A stretch of 64,000 nt of DNA from Aspidapion aeneum (Eukaryota; Arthropoda; Insecta; Coleoptera; Brentidae): positions 84,326,321 to 84,390,320 of the forward strand of contig OY755040.1 of assembly GCA_963576565.1 (NCBI GenBank). The letters run 5' to 3'. The notes under the pieces are model-generated. The model saw only the letters and a program-made list of their open reading frames with translations. It ran no database searches and was not told where the DNA came from. This document shows, one piece after another, positions 1-12,649 of the stretch (position 1 is the stretch's first letter; every line of letters begins with the position of its first letter). The position numbers and the translations under genes are program-made.

Positions 1-549
1 AGTTTTTGAGTTTACCCTGTAGCAGACCTGGAACTTACCTTTATAACCTGGTTACGCAGATTTTTTCCGATCTCTTGTTATACCTGTTTACAAGAAATAT
101 CTGACAAACATTATTTTTAATTATACGAATTTTTAAATAGTTTGAAATTTATATGTTTTAAAGGTTTTTTTTTGGGCCACGGGGTGCAATAATTCCGAAA
201 AATATTTGTTATTGCCATAAACTGATCAAACCCAATAATTGTCTATCCTAAAAGTCAGTTGATTTTATTAAAACCATTTATAGTCGTTATTTTCTGGTCG
301 ACTGTACTTTAACGTAGGTTGAAAGCCGAATCCCAAGCTAACTTCAGCCACGTTATTAACAGTCATCAATAGATAAACTAGATCGTGTTCAACATAAGTT
401 TTGTAAAGGTTATCACTATAAAAGTGCTTTTAAAGATCTACAAGTTCCTTATAGCTATACCATTATCTCTAGTCACTTAGGAATTGTGTCTATGGAGAAG
501 CGTAAATAATATTTTAGTATTATTGTATGCCTTTATAAAATATTAAACT
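1..549. other. AT-rich DNA, nothing recognised
   Basis: No convincing reading frame, repeat pair or RNA gene is visible. The base composition matches the surrounding repeat-rich intergenic DNA. Confidence 0.5.
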
Positions 550-930
550 CTTTCAATCCATCTTTGGACATAGGCCTCCCCCAATATCTTTCACTCTTCT
601 CTGTCTGTCGCCGTGTTATCCATCTACTTTCCCTACTTCTTTTATTTTTTCAAGGTCTCCAGTTTACAATACATTTGTTCCATCGATGGTCCTTCTGTAT
701 GATATTATGATTGGCAAATTTGATGCTACTTCTCCTGTGGCATCCCTTCCTTTTGTTTTATTTCCTATCCATTCATTACTTTTTCTATCTGTTAGCCTTA
801 CGTGTAAGATTTGTCTTTCCATTGATCTTTGAGCTTTTGTTACTTTATCCATGTTTGATTTTGTAAGTGTCAATGTCTGGGATCCATAGGTAAGTACATG
901 AGGTACTGAGGATATTTTTTATTTTTTAAT

Positions 931-1210
931 AGAGACTTATTGGAATAAAACCTGATTTTATTTTAGAGTCGACTTTATTCTGACACATTTGCACAGAAAA
1001 CTAACAGCTGACCTGTCAAAATTGACATACCAAAGCCAAATTTAAAAATACAGACGCTAACTTTCATTTAGTAAATACCGACACTAATAACTCCGGATTT
1101 TAAATACACAAAGGCCGAATTATGAAAGAGAGCAGCTGCTTTTTATATGTAAATCTGTCACCATAGGGTCGATTTTAAAATAAGGTCAGGTTTTATTCCA
1201 ATAAGTCCCT
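931..1210. mobile_element. MITE inside the LINE fragment
   Basis: About 40 bp at the left end (starting AGAGACTTATTGGAATAAAA) is repeated in inverted orientation at the right end (ending TTTTATTCCAATAAGTCCCT). The 280 bp between has no coding capacity. It interrupts the LINE reading on both sides, which shows it inserted later. Confidence 0.75.
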
Positions 1211-1324
1211 AATATGTAGCCTAATTTACCGAATGCTGCCCATTCCAATCTTACTCGTGTCTTTAAGTTAGCTGTTTTGTTTTCTTTTTTTAGTTTAATA
1301 ATTTGTCCCAGGTATACACCCTTA

Positions 1325-1541
1325 GTGCAATAACTAGATAACTTGGAGTTGATCGTTCTAAAAAAATCTCAAGAAGTCTTTTTATAAAATGTGCATTTTC
1401 GAAGTTACCTCTTACTTTGGTTGCTCCTACAAGATATCTAGATATTGCATTAAAAAGAGAATGAAAAGTAGGTCAGCTCACAGGTAAGCTTTAACTGGGT
1501 AACTCAAAATACATAAATTTTGAGTTATCTAGTTATTGCAC
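1325..1541. mobile_element. Short TIR MITE flanked by TA
   Basis: The ends are perfect inverted repeats (GTGCAATAACTAGATAAC at left, its complement at right) and both are flanked by TA at 1323-1324 and 1542-1543, as expected for a Tc1/mariner-type target duplication. It splits the LINE fragment around its VYLGQ-like segment. Confidence 0.75.
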
Positions 1542-1830
1542 TAAAGGGGCGATATATTCCTCAACTTGTACTATTTTCTTTTGGTTTCTTTATAAATTCT
1601 GATCGTGATATCTTCATCTGTGTTTCTTATGATTTAAGTCTTAGTGTAGTTCATACTCAAGCCTATGTTTTTAGCTGCTGGATCCAATTCTTTCGGCATT
1701 TTTATCAGTTCTTCTTTCTTGTCTGTTATTAAGGCGATATCATCAGCATATCTGGTTCAAATATTGTCCGCTTACTTTGATGCCTATTTCTTCCCAATCT
1801 AAGTTTTTAAAAACATCTTCTAGCTAGAGC

Positions 1831-3160
1831 CTGTTTAAATAGTTTAGGCGCAGCCTTCGAAACGAAGGCTACCTGCGGTTTAGGGATTTTGTGTTACCCT
1901 GCTGACACCTATTCTTGTGCGGATTGGCTTGGTTCCTTCTTAGATGTTTATTATTTTGATTGAACAAGAATAACACATTGATTTCCTAAATTTTAACTAT
2001 AGTAGATACAACAAAGAGTACGCTGTCAACGCAAACATTTATCACACACGTTCCGTCCGAAGATTAGTATAAATACAAGTTGGTTTTATGGTTAGTTATC
2101 TATGCAGTTTAAGTCTAATATGTATAGGTAGTCTGTAATGGTTTACGGTTTAGTTTTCAGTTTATTGTAAATATGTTTAAATAGCATTAATAACAATTAA
2201 CTAATTATCAAAGTATAAAAAGCAACTTCAAATGGATAAAGTTAGCCACGGACACCGGGTCTTTCGGAAAAAGGCATTTCTATCCTCAGCGTGGCTTGCC
2301 TGACTACAGTAAATCGAATTGATTACAAGATACAAGATAAGTCAAAAAAAATATAAAAAAATAGGTGAAACGTTTATAAACAGTGTGTCGCAAAAATTTC
2401 TAAAGATAAAAACGATATTTAAAAATTATTTGTAGATTCTTAAACCGTTTTAAAACACGATACTTAAATTTCTCAATATTTGTATTACATATTTAAATAA
2501 TAAAAACTTAAAATGATATAGCGTGATCAAATTTAAACATACCTTCATTCTTTTAATCTATTTCTTATGGATTAATTTTTTGCCTTAATACCAAAATAAA
2601 TCAACTTTTGTTTAAAGTGAGTAATATATAAATATAATAATAATAAAATTTGTGCGGCATATACAGGGTGTTCCAAGTTAAGTGTCCACCATTGCTAAAC
2701 TTTGTTATTATTAAAGATAGAAAAAAGTTTAAATTGGCAAACTAGTAGAGTTCTGCAGGTCCTTCAAGACGATTAAATAAAAAAAAATCAAGCGTCGCGT
2801 TTTCGAGTTTTTGAAAAAAAAAAATATATATTTTTTAAAGTAAACACCATGTATTTTATAAGTTTTTCTGAACAAAAATATTTTTTGTTTCTAAAGTTAA
2901 AAATAACGAAGATATTCTAAATTTAAAATTTCCATTCTAAACATCTGAGGGCACGGCAGTGCCTCGCCAAGTTCGCGCGCCGTAACCATCTTTTCTGGAA
3001 ACGATTCAGCCGATATTTGACCTATATAGAACTCTACTTCGGAATGAGCTACGAATCTCAAACTTTGCACAATCGTAGACCTCCATGGAGTTAACAACCC
3101 CTCCTAGTTTCATGGAATTCCATAAAGTTGTAAAGTAGTTACGAAATTTGTATGACTGAC
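1831..3160. other. Non-coding AT-rich DNA
   Basis: No supported gene. A stretch near 2665 (ACAGGGTGTTCC) resembles the common end of small insect repeats, but no matching second end was found. The rest shows no clear structure. Confidence 0.4.
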
Positions 3161-3164
3161 TGAC

Positions 3165-4290
3165 TCACTCATGTATAGATCATCAATATTCTACTGTACT
3201 TCCAGACATGCTACAAAGCTGAAATTTGACAGACTGATAGAAATTATGACCAAACCCCTGGAAAAAATCAAAAAACCCCAAAATTTTAATTTACTCCCCT
3301 CCCCTATACATTTAAAGTTATGTAAAATTAGCATCGCCCACTTCCAGAAATGCTAGAGAGTTGAGCTTTGGCAGACTGATAGGAACTATGATAAAAATAT
3401 AGGAAAAAATCAAAAAACCCCAAAATTTTAGTTTACTCCCCTCCCCTATACATTTAAAGTTATGTAAAAGTAGCATTGCCCACTTCCAGAAATGCTAGAG
3501 GGTTGAGCTTTGGCAGACTGATAGGAACTATGATAAAACTATAGCAAAAAATTAAAACACCCCAAAATTCTAATTTAATTCCCTCCCCTATAAATGTAAA
3601 GTGAAGTAAAAGTAACATTGCCTACTTCCAGACATACTAGAGAGCTGAGCTTTGGAAGACCGATAGTAACTATGATAAAGTTATAGAAAAAAATTAAAAC
3701 ACCCCAAAATTCTAATTAACTTCCTTCCCCTCTTAATGTAAAGTTATGTAAAAGTAACACTGCCCACTTCCAGAAACGCTAGAGAGCTGAACTTTTTAAG
3801 ACTGAAAGGCAATGTGATAAAACTGTATGAAAAAATTTAAAAACAGCAACATTTTAATTTACTTCCCTCTCCTATAAAAGTAAATTTATATAAAACTAAC
3901 ATTGCCCACTTCCAGAAATGCTAGAGAGCTGAGCATTGAAATGCTGATAAAAATTATGATAAAACCATGGGAAAAAATTTAAAAAGTCCAATATTTTCAT
4001 TTACTCTCCTCCCCTATAAATGTAAAGTTATGTAAAAGTAACATTACCCACTTCCAGAAACGCTAGAGAGCTGAGCATTGGAAGACTGATAGGAACTATG
4101 ATAAAACTATAGGACAAAATTTAAAAACACGACAATTTTAATTTATTTCCATCCCCTATACATGTAAAGTTATGTAAAAGTAACATTGTGCACTTTCAGG
4201 AACGCTAGAGAGCTGAGCTTTGGAAGGCTGATAGGAACTACGATAAAACCATGGAAAAAAATTAAAAAACATCAAAAATTTAAGTAAGGC
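3165..4290. repeat. Satellite array, about 142 bp unit, eight copies
   Basis: The core CTTCCAGAAATGCTAGAG and variants recur near 3200, 3341, 3483, 3625, 3767, 3908, 4051 and 4193, a spacing of 141-143 bp. Each unit also carries CTCCCCTCCCCTATA, AAAGTTATGTAAAAGTA and AGACTGATAGGAACTATGA. Copies differ by substitutions and small indels, so the array is not recent. No open frame is conserved between units. Confidence 0.85.
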
Positions 4291-4374
4291 ATTGCAAAAG
4301 TTTTGAACAATATTCCGCATTTTTACTATTTTAAAAATTAAGTATTATCCAATTCCTTTAAAAAAGAAGTGAAA

Positions 4375-4743
4375 TCATAACAAAAACATTTCATGTAAAA
4401 AAAGCCAGGTCCGCGAAAATGGCATTCCGCAAAAAGAATTGAGATAAAAGTAAAGCCAAGTTTTCCAATACAAATTTCAAAATGAAAGGTTCTTACTAGT
4501 TTGGAAATATTTTTCTAAACTTGGCTATTACGGCTGTAAATGACTCTTAGGCACAGTGCTAAATTGAACATAAAGAAGTTTTGCTATAATAGCAAAGTTT
4601 AAAAAAACATTTCCAAACTAGTAAGAACCTATCATTTTGAATTTTGTATTGGAAAACTTGGCTTTACTTTTATCTCAATTCTTTTTACGGAATGCCATTT
4701 TCGCGTACTTGGCTTTTTTTTACATGAAATGTTTTTATTATGA
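4375..4743. mobile_element. Hairpin MITE with about 150 bp inverted arms
   Basis: The left arm (4375-4525) and right arm (about 4565-4743) are near-perfect inverted copies sharing CGCGAAAATGGCATTCCG, AAAGCCAAGTTTTCCAATAC and TTCTTACTAGTTTGGAAAT-like segments. The spacer is short and there is no coding capacity. This is a typical foldback MITE. Confidence 0.8.
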
Positions 4744-4896
4744 AGTACAAGTACCAAGTACATTAAGATTTGTAAAAGTACTTGAAGTACTAAGTACATT
4801 TTCTTTTCAAATGTTCTTCAAGTACCAAGTATATTATAAAAGTACTTGATTTTCCCCATGTTTGCCCGCAATAAGAAAAACAATAACTGCAATGGA

Positions 4897-5059
<163 letters not shown>

Positions 5060-5092
5060 CTACGGTTAAGCGCACTCGCAAGGAGATCCCTA

Positions 5093-8000
5093 TCACGCTC
5101 GAAAAGCGGCCAGTGCGCGGAAATGTTGGTGTGTGTTGGTTTTGAAACGATTCAGGTTGTAACCTGCAGGGAAAACTGTCGCAGGGAGTTTATTCCACAG
5201 CGATGCTGTTCTCCAGAGATATGAATTCTGATATAATGAGGTTCTTGGTGCCTCTATTTTGACAGTAAATTGATGGTTACCGTCTGTTTGACGTGTTCGC
5301 CTAGTAGGTGCTACTCCCGGGGGGATCATACGTGCCAACTCTTCAGAGCATTTTCCGTGATAATACCTGTAGAAGAGAGATAGATCGCCCATAGTTCTTC
5401 GATGTTCGAGACTATCCAAGCTACGGGTAAGGGCGGGGTCATTGATCAGCTTGATAGCTCATTTTTGCACAGTGTTCAAAAGCATTAAGGTATGTTTGGG
5501 TGCCGCACTCCATATATGTGAGCAGTACTCCATAGTTGGTCGAATCTGGGCTTTGTAGAGTGTCACCAGTTGGCTTGGTGTATACAGATGTCCTGTACGG
5601 AATAGCACCCCAAGCTTCTGCCATCTGCCTATCTGCCACGTGACTGTGCCAAGATATGTTGGTCTCTGCAGTGACTCCTAAGATGTTCAACTGGCTCTGC
5701 AATGTGACAGCACTTCCAGATAGCATGATGTTTGGCTTATTGGTGCGCGTTGAACTGTAAGGTTTTTGTTGCCCCAGTCCTCTATTATCTCCAGGTCGTT
5801 ATTTATCTGCGATATTTGAGTTAGTCTAAGATGATGGAATTCACGTGCGGATAGACACTGAGTGGGTGGTATGACTGAGGAGACTACATTGCCATTATCT
5901 GCAAAGCAATAAAGTGGATTTACTGTTTTATCTATGAGGTCATTTAGGTAAATCAGAAAACGTGTTGGCGAAAGGATTGCTCCCTGTGGCACACCAGCAT
6001 TTATTTGGTAAGAGTTGGAGTTCCGGCCATCCAGTGCAACATAAATGGATCTATCCTTAAGGTAACTTTCAAACCAAGTGCAAAGTTTCGGCGACAATCC
6101 CATTGCTTTGAGCTTGTTGAGCAGATTTTCATGCCAGACTTTATCGAATGCTTTAGATTAACTCAATCGCTTTTTGCCATAAGTGAGTGACATATATAAG
6201 TAAATCGCCAGTTGACCTATATTTTCGAAATCCGTATTGCTTGTCGTTGATAATTTTGTACTTTTCCAAGTACTTGGTTAGGTGATTGTTCACAACTCTT
6301 TCCATTACTTTTGATGTCACCGGAAGTAGAGCAATTGGTCTATAGTTTAACGGATCTGTCTTTTTTTCTTTCTTTGTAATAGGTTGTACTACGGCAGACT
6401 TCCATGATGATGGATATACTCCTTGCCTGTAAGATAAACTAAATAATTTAGCGAAAGTTGGGGTGAGTTGTTAGCACAATTTTTGAGTACTATCGCGGGA
6501 ATGCCATCTGGACCCATTGCTTTGTCTGTATCCAACTTTTTAAGGGATTTTCGTATTTCTCTGTGACAAAAGGGTACCTCTGGCATACTGTGGGAAACCC
6601 TTTCAATGAACGGTGGAGTTTTTCCATTTGGTACTGTTAGGTTTGAGTTGTAGGAAAAGATTTGGCCAGCATATTGACTTTCTCCTCTGATCTTGTGGCT
6701 AAGTGAGTATTTTTATCTGTAAGTGGTGGTATGGATGACTTGGTGAAGTTTGATCCAACAGCTTTTGCAAGAGACCAAAAGGACCTAGAACTACTTGGAC
6801 AATTCAGCAACCTGTTTTTTATTATTTGATTGTATGTTTCTTTGGCGGCGTCGATAGTAATTTTGCAACTATTTCTGGCTTCTATAAATTCTGTGTGGTT
6901 TTGAGCGGTTTGTTGTCATTCGCAAAGGTTATATGCTCTGTGTTTTTTCTGTACAGCCGTTTGACACTGGCTGTTGAACCAAGGTTTTGCATTTGCTCTG
7001 CGTTTTATTGTATGTGGGATATATGCATCCATTTCAGATAAGACTACTTTTGTTATTTCATTACAGCAAATAGTGGGATCAGCTGTTTTAAAGCAAACCT
7101 CTTGCCATGGAAAATCCAGGTAAAACTGTTTAAGGTCATTCCATTTTGCCGATTTATAGTGCCACATTTTACGAGGTGAGTGAGTGATTGTTGGCTTGGT
7201 AGTATGAGCATTTCGCACTTTGTTATTATAAGTTTATGATCGGATGAACCAAGTGGGGGATCTACTTGAATTGTGTACGAGTCAGGATTTGTAGTTAGGA
7301 ACAAGTCTAAAAGCGGTGCAAATTCACCCCTTTATGAGATACGGGTAGGTTCATCGACAAGCTGCGTTAGACCACAACTTATGGCAAAAGCTTCTGCTTC
7401 CCTGCCTTCATTATTTATTTTGTTGTGGTGTTTTAGCCAGGGTATATTGTGGACGTTGAAATCGCCTAAAAAAGCAATTTCCGCATGTGGATAGTTAGAC
7501 TGTATACTATCACAGTTTTCGGATAATGTCGCGAAAAAGTTTTGGTACTCGGTGTTACTTGGCGGTCGTTAGAGGCAGCAGATGAACTTGGTCGATGACT
7601 TTGAGGTGAATTTTAGCCATATGATACCGAGGTTCGCTGGTTCTAGCTTCTCCTCTCGATGACATGAAAGGTCATTTTTAATGTATACACAGACCCCAAA
7701 ATTATGTCAAAATCGGTGGTGTAGGTCATAGCCGGGATAAAGATAGCTCACAATAGGTGTTGCAGAACTGATTTTAGTTTCAGTGAGAACAAGGATGTCA
7801 GGTCTTTGTTCTTCAAGATGTTGGTGGACTGAATTCATGTTGGTACTTAATCCTCTTATATTGCTAAAATCCTTTCTGAGTTGAGTTTTTGGTCTTCTTT
7901 TAATATCTTTGCATGAAGGACCCCCAGGATCACCCGACGCCCGGAGATCCGAGTGGTCGGGTATTTTACCTCCGGAATATTTTGATCCTGGAGGCGCCAT

Positions 8001-8150
8001 CATGCTATCTGTTACTCATTGTTGGAACCGGACTGCCAGCGCAGTAGCGGAACGTGGTGATACAACTTAGCGCTACTCAGTTCTGGCATGGTGGTATCTC
8101 ACCGGTCGACGCCCAATGAGTAAAAGCGTCTACCACCTACTTATTAAACG
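5093..8150 (-). pseudogene. Non-LTR retrotransposon copy A (endonuclease + reverse transcriptase), frameshifted
   Basis: Read on the minus strand, the copy begins with an APE-type endonuclease start at 8003 containing NIRGL, LEEQRPDILVLTETKI and YPGYD. More endonuclease pieces lie at 7304-6916. The RT fingers carry KAMGPDGIPAIVLK (6389-6586), then GVPQGAILSP and a damaged catalytic box FADN instead of FADD (5687-6103). The C-terminal region (5093-5419) has [20 protein letters not shown] and YNLNRFK. The order EN-RT-C-terminal is that of Jockey/CR1-type LINEs. At least five frame changes break the ORF, and the RT box is mutated, so the copy is inactive. The 5' untranslated part runs to about 8150 and joins BEL-derived sequence. 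Clade is uncertain. Confidence 0.85.
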
Positions 8151-8819
8151 AAATCGCGAACAAACATAATAATTGATACGGAATCACAAAAATTAAGAGT
8201 CCATAGGAAAATCGTTGTAATCACAGAACTGAAAGTCGAAAACAAGAGTATTCACCGCTGTTCAGCCAGTTTCTTCACGTCTCAGGGGCCCCTGTCAGGA
8301 TCTAATGGTAACACCACGTAGCTGACGGGCTAAAGATTCCAGTTTTATGGTTTTTAGTCCACAAACCGCGCACTTTCATGTATAGAAAATTGTAATAAAT
8401 TGGAGAAAGTAATTAACACGCCATTTTCTCGAGGCGGTCGTGAAAGAATCTCTCTGATTATTGTTGCGCATGTCACAAGCGCAGAAAAATGTACCTTTCT
8501 TCTAGTCGAATTGTGTGGTTTTAAATTTTAAAAAGAACTGCGAAATTTAGGGCGAGCTAACATAACTGGCCTGTAAAGCATATAATTTTAAAATATCAGC
8601 GGGATAGGTACAGGTATAAGAAAAAAAAATAAATGACCGAAAAAAATAAATGAATGAAAAGTAGATAGGTGTGAAGTTTATTTATGATTAACGAAAACCC
8701 GAAAATAATAAAAATATTTAAACAAGTTCTTAAATAAATAAAATTACCTATTGAATTAAATAACCCAAGATCAATAAACCCAAAATCAATAAGTAGAAAA
8801 ATTAAAATTTATTTTAATT

Positions 8820-9041
8820 TGGCAAGGGGCATAGTTTTACGACTCGCCGCTTGTAAACACCAGTAGTCGTTCGTACAGTTGCTACACGCGCTTGACCGTC
8901 TCCGCCGGGATGCGATTTAAGAACCCGACCGATTGGCCATTTCAAAGGTGATTGGATGTGGTCACTCGATATGATAACCAAATCATTTAATTTGATGTTT
9001 GGGAACGAATCAGCCCACTTGTGTCGCTATTGGGGCGTATG
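8820..9041 (-). pseudogene. BEL/Pao pol C-terminal (DUF5641-like) fragment, unit A
   Basis: The minus strand encodes the conserved tail of BEL/Pao polyproteins: RHKWADSFPNIKLNDLV-like text, then PLKWPIGRV, HPGGDG and VRVATVRT. It is a near-identical copy of 38770-38990. The frame stops at the foldback tip at 9042. The stretch 8150-8820 between it and the LINE is presumably BEL 3' untranslated/LTR DNA; I could not place LTR borders. Confidence 0.75.
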
Positions 9042-9464
9042 CACAGTGTACCTGAAATATAGGTTACATAAAAATAGTTCCAAAAACTAATTGCACATTT
9101 GGAATATGGAGTTTTTCCTGACTTCAGAGCCATATTCATATAAATCCTAGCTGATCCTCTTCTCGAAATGTTATCAATTTTTTGCCTTTTTTCTAGTTAG
9201 TCTAGGCGTTGCCTCCTGTCACGTGTACCCTAATATTTGCGCTCAGTTTGACTGTGGGGCTTTATTAAGCACCCATAGCAGTATAAAAAGAGTTTGGTCA
9301 CGTGGTCGAACTTATGATCGTTTGGCCGCTATATTTGAAAAAGACCGCCAAATTAAAAGATTTTTTGTTTAAGCGTATTCATAACCAATGAGTTCCTAGT
9401 AGTCCTATTTTAATTTTTTAAAGCTTCTTTTACTCCTTTTTGAAAGGCAAACAAATTTTGTCAT
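9042..9464. mobile_element. Truncated tip of the giant foldback element, unit A
   Basis: This starts CACAGTGTACCTG and matches the outer 420 bp of the foldback left arm at 38995-39417. It also sits at the same TATG position of the BEL gene. It breaks off at a TCAT shared with the LINE, where duplication unit B begins. Confidence 0.8.
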
Positions 9465-9739
9465 TACAGCAAATAGTGGGATCAGCTGTTTTAAAGCAAA
9501 CCTCTTGCCATGGAAAATCCAGGTAAAACTGTTTAAGGTCATTCCATTTTGCCGATTTATAGTGCCACATTTTACGAGGAAGTGATTGTTGGCTTTGTAG
9601 TATGAGCATTTCGCACTTTGTTATTATAAGTTTATGATCAGATGAACCAAGTGGGGGATCTACTTGAATTGTGTACGAGTCAGGATTTGTAGTTAGGAAC
9701 AAGTCTAAAAGCGCGGCAAATTCACCCCTTTCTGAGATA
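9461..9739 (-). pseudogene. LINE copy B, first piece (endonuclease region)
   Basis: Nearly identical to 7058-7338 of LINE copy A, including the minus-strand peptide MFLTTNPDSYTIQVDPPLGS. It is joined on the left to the foldback tip by a 4 bp microhomology and cut on the right by the CACTR-ended insertion. The rest of this LINE continues at 15827-16178 and 37641-38000. Confidence 0.85.
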
Positions 9740-10076
9740 CACTAAGAGAAGAATTTTGTAACAAAAACAAACATTTTATAACTGTTACCAAATGCGTTGC
9801 CCATATTTGGCTTACTAGATATTTGTTTGCAGGTAACAATTCATAAATTTCAACAATTGAAACAAATATTTGTTAATAAAATCAAAATCGTCTGGTAATA
9901 GTTAAAAACATATGTGAGTTTAATTATTAATATACTGTATATTTATTATAAGGATCATTCTTATTTAATATTAAATTAATTAATTATGGGTTATTATATA
10001 ATTAGTAGCTGTAATTATATTTAGTTATTTTGCGTTTAATAAGGTATTTGTAGGTTTCACGTTCTGTTTAATAAAG

Positions 10077-10466
10077 AGGGTGTTCATTTTAAAACTTCCC
10101 ACCCCAGATTTCTCGAAAATGATTTTTTTTAAAACAACAAAAACATGTCAATTAATTTATTAAGGACACATTTTGGCTATCTTAAAATTTTTGTAGTAGA
10201 TACACACCCCCTTTGAGGGGTACATTTTACCCCTATATTTTTTAAAGTTTTCTTAAATGTCTTTACAAAGGTGTAAAAACTTTGACAATCTATCAATTTG
10301 TTTTTGACATATTCACTTATTTTTTCAAAGGGGGTGTGTACCACAAAAACTGTAAGATAGCCAAAATGTGTCCTCCTTAATAAATTAATTGACCTGTTTT
10401 TACTTTTTCTCAAAAAAAAATCATTTTCGAGAAATCTGGGTTGGGAAATTTCAAAATGAACACCCT
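10077..10466. mobile_element. Hairpin MITE with AGGGTGTTCATTTT ends
   Basis: Long inverted arms of about 150 bp share AGGGTGTTCATTTT, CAGATTTCTCGAAAATGATT, CAATTAATTTATTAAGGA and CACATTTTGGCTATCTTA in both orientations. No coding capacity. Confidence 0.8.
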
Positions 10467-10470
10467 GTAT

Positions 10471-10664
10471 ATTTCTATAGGGTTAATGGAAATAAGGAAA
10501 CCAATTTTGATCACACACCTGTATTTCTTTGTGACATTTCGACGATTTATTTTTCCTCGGGCTACACACCTTAGCCTTAGGAAGACGAAAATGAATCGTC
10601 GAAAAGAAATAAAGTTGTGTGATCAAAATTGGTGTCCCTTTTCCCATTAACCCTATAGAAATGA
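10471..10664. mobile_element. Small hairpin repeat with CTATAGGGTTAATGG arms
   Basis: ATTTCTATAGGGTTAATGG at the left and its complement at the right enclose inverted copies of CCAATTTTGATCACACA. It lies 4 bp from the preceding MITE. Open frames on both strands are only by-products of the palindrome. Confidence 0.7.
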
Positions 10665-11275
10665 ATAAGGAATAGAATAATAACAGAATTTTAATAATAA
10701 TAAAAAGCAAGTTGTTTTGATGAAAAATATTTATTTGTATTTTATTATAAAAATAAAAATACCATGGATCTTTTTAAACCTGTGGAGTCTATGCATATTA
10801 ACGCATATACAAATATAAAAAAATATACCCTTTTTGCAGCTTTTTCTTGAAATACCCTACAAATTTACTCTACTACAATACCTAATATATAAATAAAAAA
10901 GAACTAGATATTTTTTTTATACAATAAGGTTGTAGTCTCAGAGACATGAAGTCTGGTAATGTATGACTGATCTGTCACATCGCAATTTTTTTTTTATGGT
11001 GGCTGGTAATCTTTGTTTTTTTTGCAAAGCTTGGTTAATTAGATATACCCACGTTTGTTCCACGTGAGATGCACACAAAATTTTGTCAAAACTGACATAA
11101 ACGGATTTTACCTCCCTATAAGTTGGACTCCACCATTACGAAAGGCAGCATGGGTAGCCCATGTTTTTTAAATGTTTCTCCTTTGTTCAATACTTCCTCC
11201 ACCTCCAAGTCAGTGCTGACCTAAACGAAAATAAATTTTGTATATTTCTAAATTTAATACAGAACCAGTGGCACA

Positions 11276-11452
11276 TGTAAAGGGGGGCCTGGGCCCCCCC
11301 TCAAAGTTAAGTTTTTTTTTAGATATTTTCTACATATTTTATGAATATAAACATAAAATAGCCTAAAATACGGCCTCATAAGGTCTCGCCCCCCCCCCCC
11401 GAAACCGCTTTGGGACCCCCCTCCCCGAAATTTTTTTCTATGTACGCCACTG
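11276..11452. mobile_element. hAT-type MITE with 8 bp target duplication
   Basis: Ends CAGTGGCAC and GTACGCCACTG are inverted; the flanks TACAGAAC at 11268-11275 and 11453-11460 are an exact 8 bp direct repeat, the hAT signature. The interior has poly-G and poly-C tracts. A related sequence lies in both Polinton TIRs. Confidence 0.85.
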
Positions 11453-11460
11453 TACAGAAC

Positions 11461-12249
11461 ATTAAACGTTTGCTTTAAGTTAAAAGCTTTAAACTTCACA
11501 TTTTCATACTAAAGGCTCTTTGCTTAAAAATCTTTAATAATTAGTTCAAAGAATTGAAGCCATGATTCAAATGACATCAAATTTAAAATTATGAAAATCA
11601 CAAAATACAAATATAAAGCATTCTAAAAAAAATAATAAATAACACGTACTATACTTACTGCCCTTTAAATAGGATAGTTTTTGTGATTTCTAATAGGATC
11701 TGTTATTGTGGAAGACCAATCGGCAAGATGCATGTTTTTAACCAACAAAGCCAGATTTGTTTCCATCTTTAAGCGGAAATCTGAAACAAAAAAAAAAGAG
11801 TATGAATTTTATATTAAAAACAAACAAAACCTTCGCCTGTGGATACTTGTCGTCAATTAGCACATAAATCAGTTAATTAAAAATTAATCCTATTTACTGT
11901 TTGTTTATGAAGCAATCAGTTTCCACAGAACAAAAAGTTTATACAATGAATACGTTGTTTTTCTTGAAGCTATATTTCTACCTCTAAATATTTACCTTTA
12001 AAGTGTTATTCCTGATGACTTTTTATTTACTTCGACTCTTGCAACCAAAACACCATTATGATGCCGTAAAAATACCTCCGTATTTAGGTCCGTATTAGTA
12101 CAAAATCACAAAAACTAAACCTTGTTTGGTCAATGTTTTTCCCAAAACATGGCGTCCCCTTGATTTTTGGGCACAATTTCTGCGACGGTCTATAATACAA
12201 TGCTACGTAGGGCGTCGGGTCGGTTCAGTCTAGACCGCGGCACACACTA
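11461..12249. other. Interior of the CACTR element, no gene seen
   Basis: AT-rich DNA without a supported reading frame or paired repeat. It ends at the TA flanking the pogo-like element. Confidence 0.4.
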
Positions 12250-12431
12250 GGGGAGAGCGGGGCTGGTTGGGCATAGGGGCACGTTGAGACACCCCTATTA
12301 ACTCGACAATTAGACGTCAGATGCCAGCGCCACCCACGTGGCAAAGTCGCCTTTGCTCATGCATTAGTCCGCAGTGAGAATCTGTGATGTGTGTATCTCC
12401 AAGGAACAGATTTTGACCTATTTTTTTTGGC

Positions 12432-12594
12432 TCTGTAACGAAATAGCGCGTATCAAAACAGCGCGTGTTCAGAATAGCGCGTGTTCAAAATAGCGCGTGT
12501 TCAAAATAGCGCGTATCAAAATAGCGCGTATCAAAATAGCGCATATCAAAATAGCGCGTGATCAAAATAGCGCGTGTAAAAAATAGCGCGTAGC
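12432..12594. repeat. Tandem 16 bp array AATAGCGCGTATCAAA (left arm)
   Basis: About ten copies of a roughly 16 bp unit with core AATAGCGCGT followed by TATCAAA, GTTCAAA or GATCAAA. The same unit in inverted orientation forms the array at 13765-14075, so the two arrays could fold back on each other. Confidence 0.85.
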
Positions 12595-12649
12595 AGGTCT
12601 GCTTAGGTATATTCACCTAAACAGTTTGAACAAGGTCAGATAAGTTATA

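Larger units (their letters stand above)
550..1830 (-). pseudogene. Degraded non-LTR retrotransposon (RT fragment), split by two MITEs
   Basis: Minus-strand translations match the C-terminal half of an insect non-LTR reverse transcriptase. A YADD catalytic box followed by IALITDKKEEL lies near 1700-1760, a VYLGQ-type stretch flanks the MITE at 1325-1541, and an LTKS...AQRSMERQ segment lies at 664-873. The latter two resemble the region downstream of the RT in RTE/R1-like LINEs. The pieces are in different frames and are interrupted by stops and by two inserted MITEs, so the element is dead. The clade assignment is from memory of family motifs and is tentative; the RT assignment itself rests on the visible YADD box. 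Confidence 0.6.

Noticed and set aside
1840..1900. tRNA-like TTCGAAACGAAGGC segment
   Set aside because: No full cloverleaf could be drawn; only a short hairpin.
10177..10710. Several 60-80 codon ORFs
   Set aside because: All fall in inverted arms of two hairpin MITEs and mirror one another.
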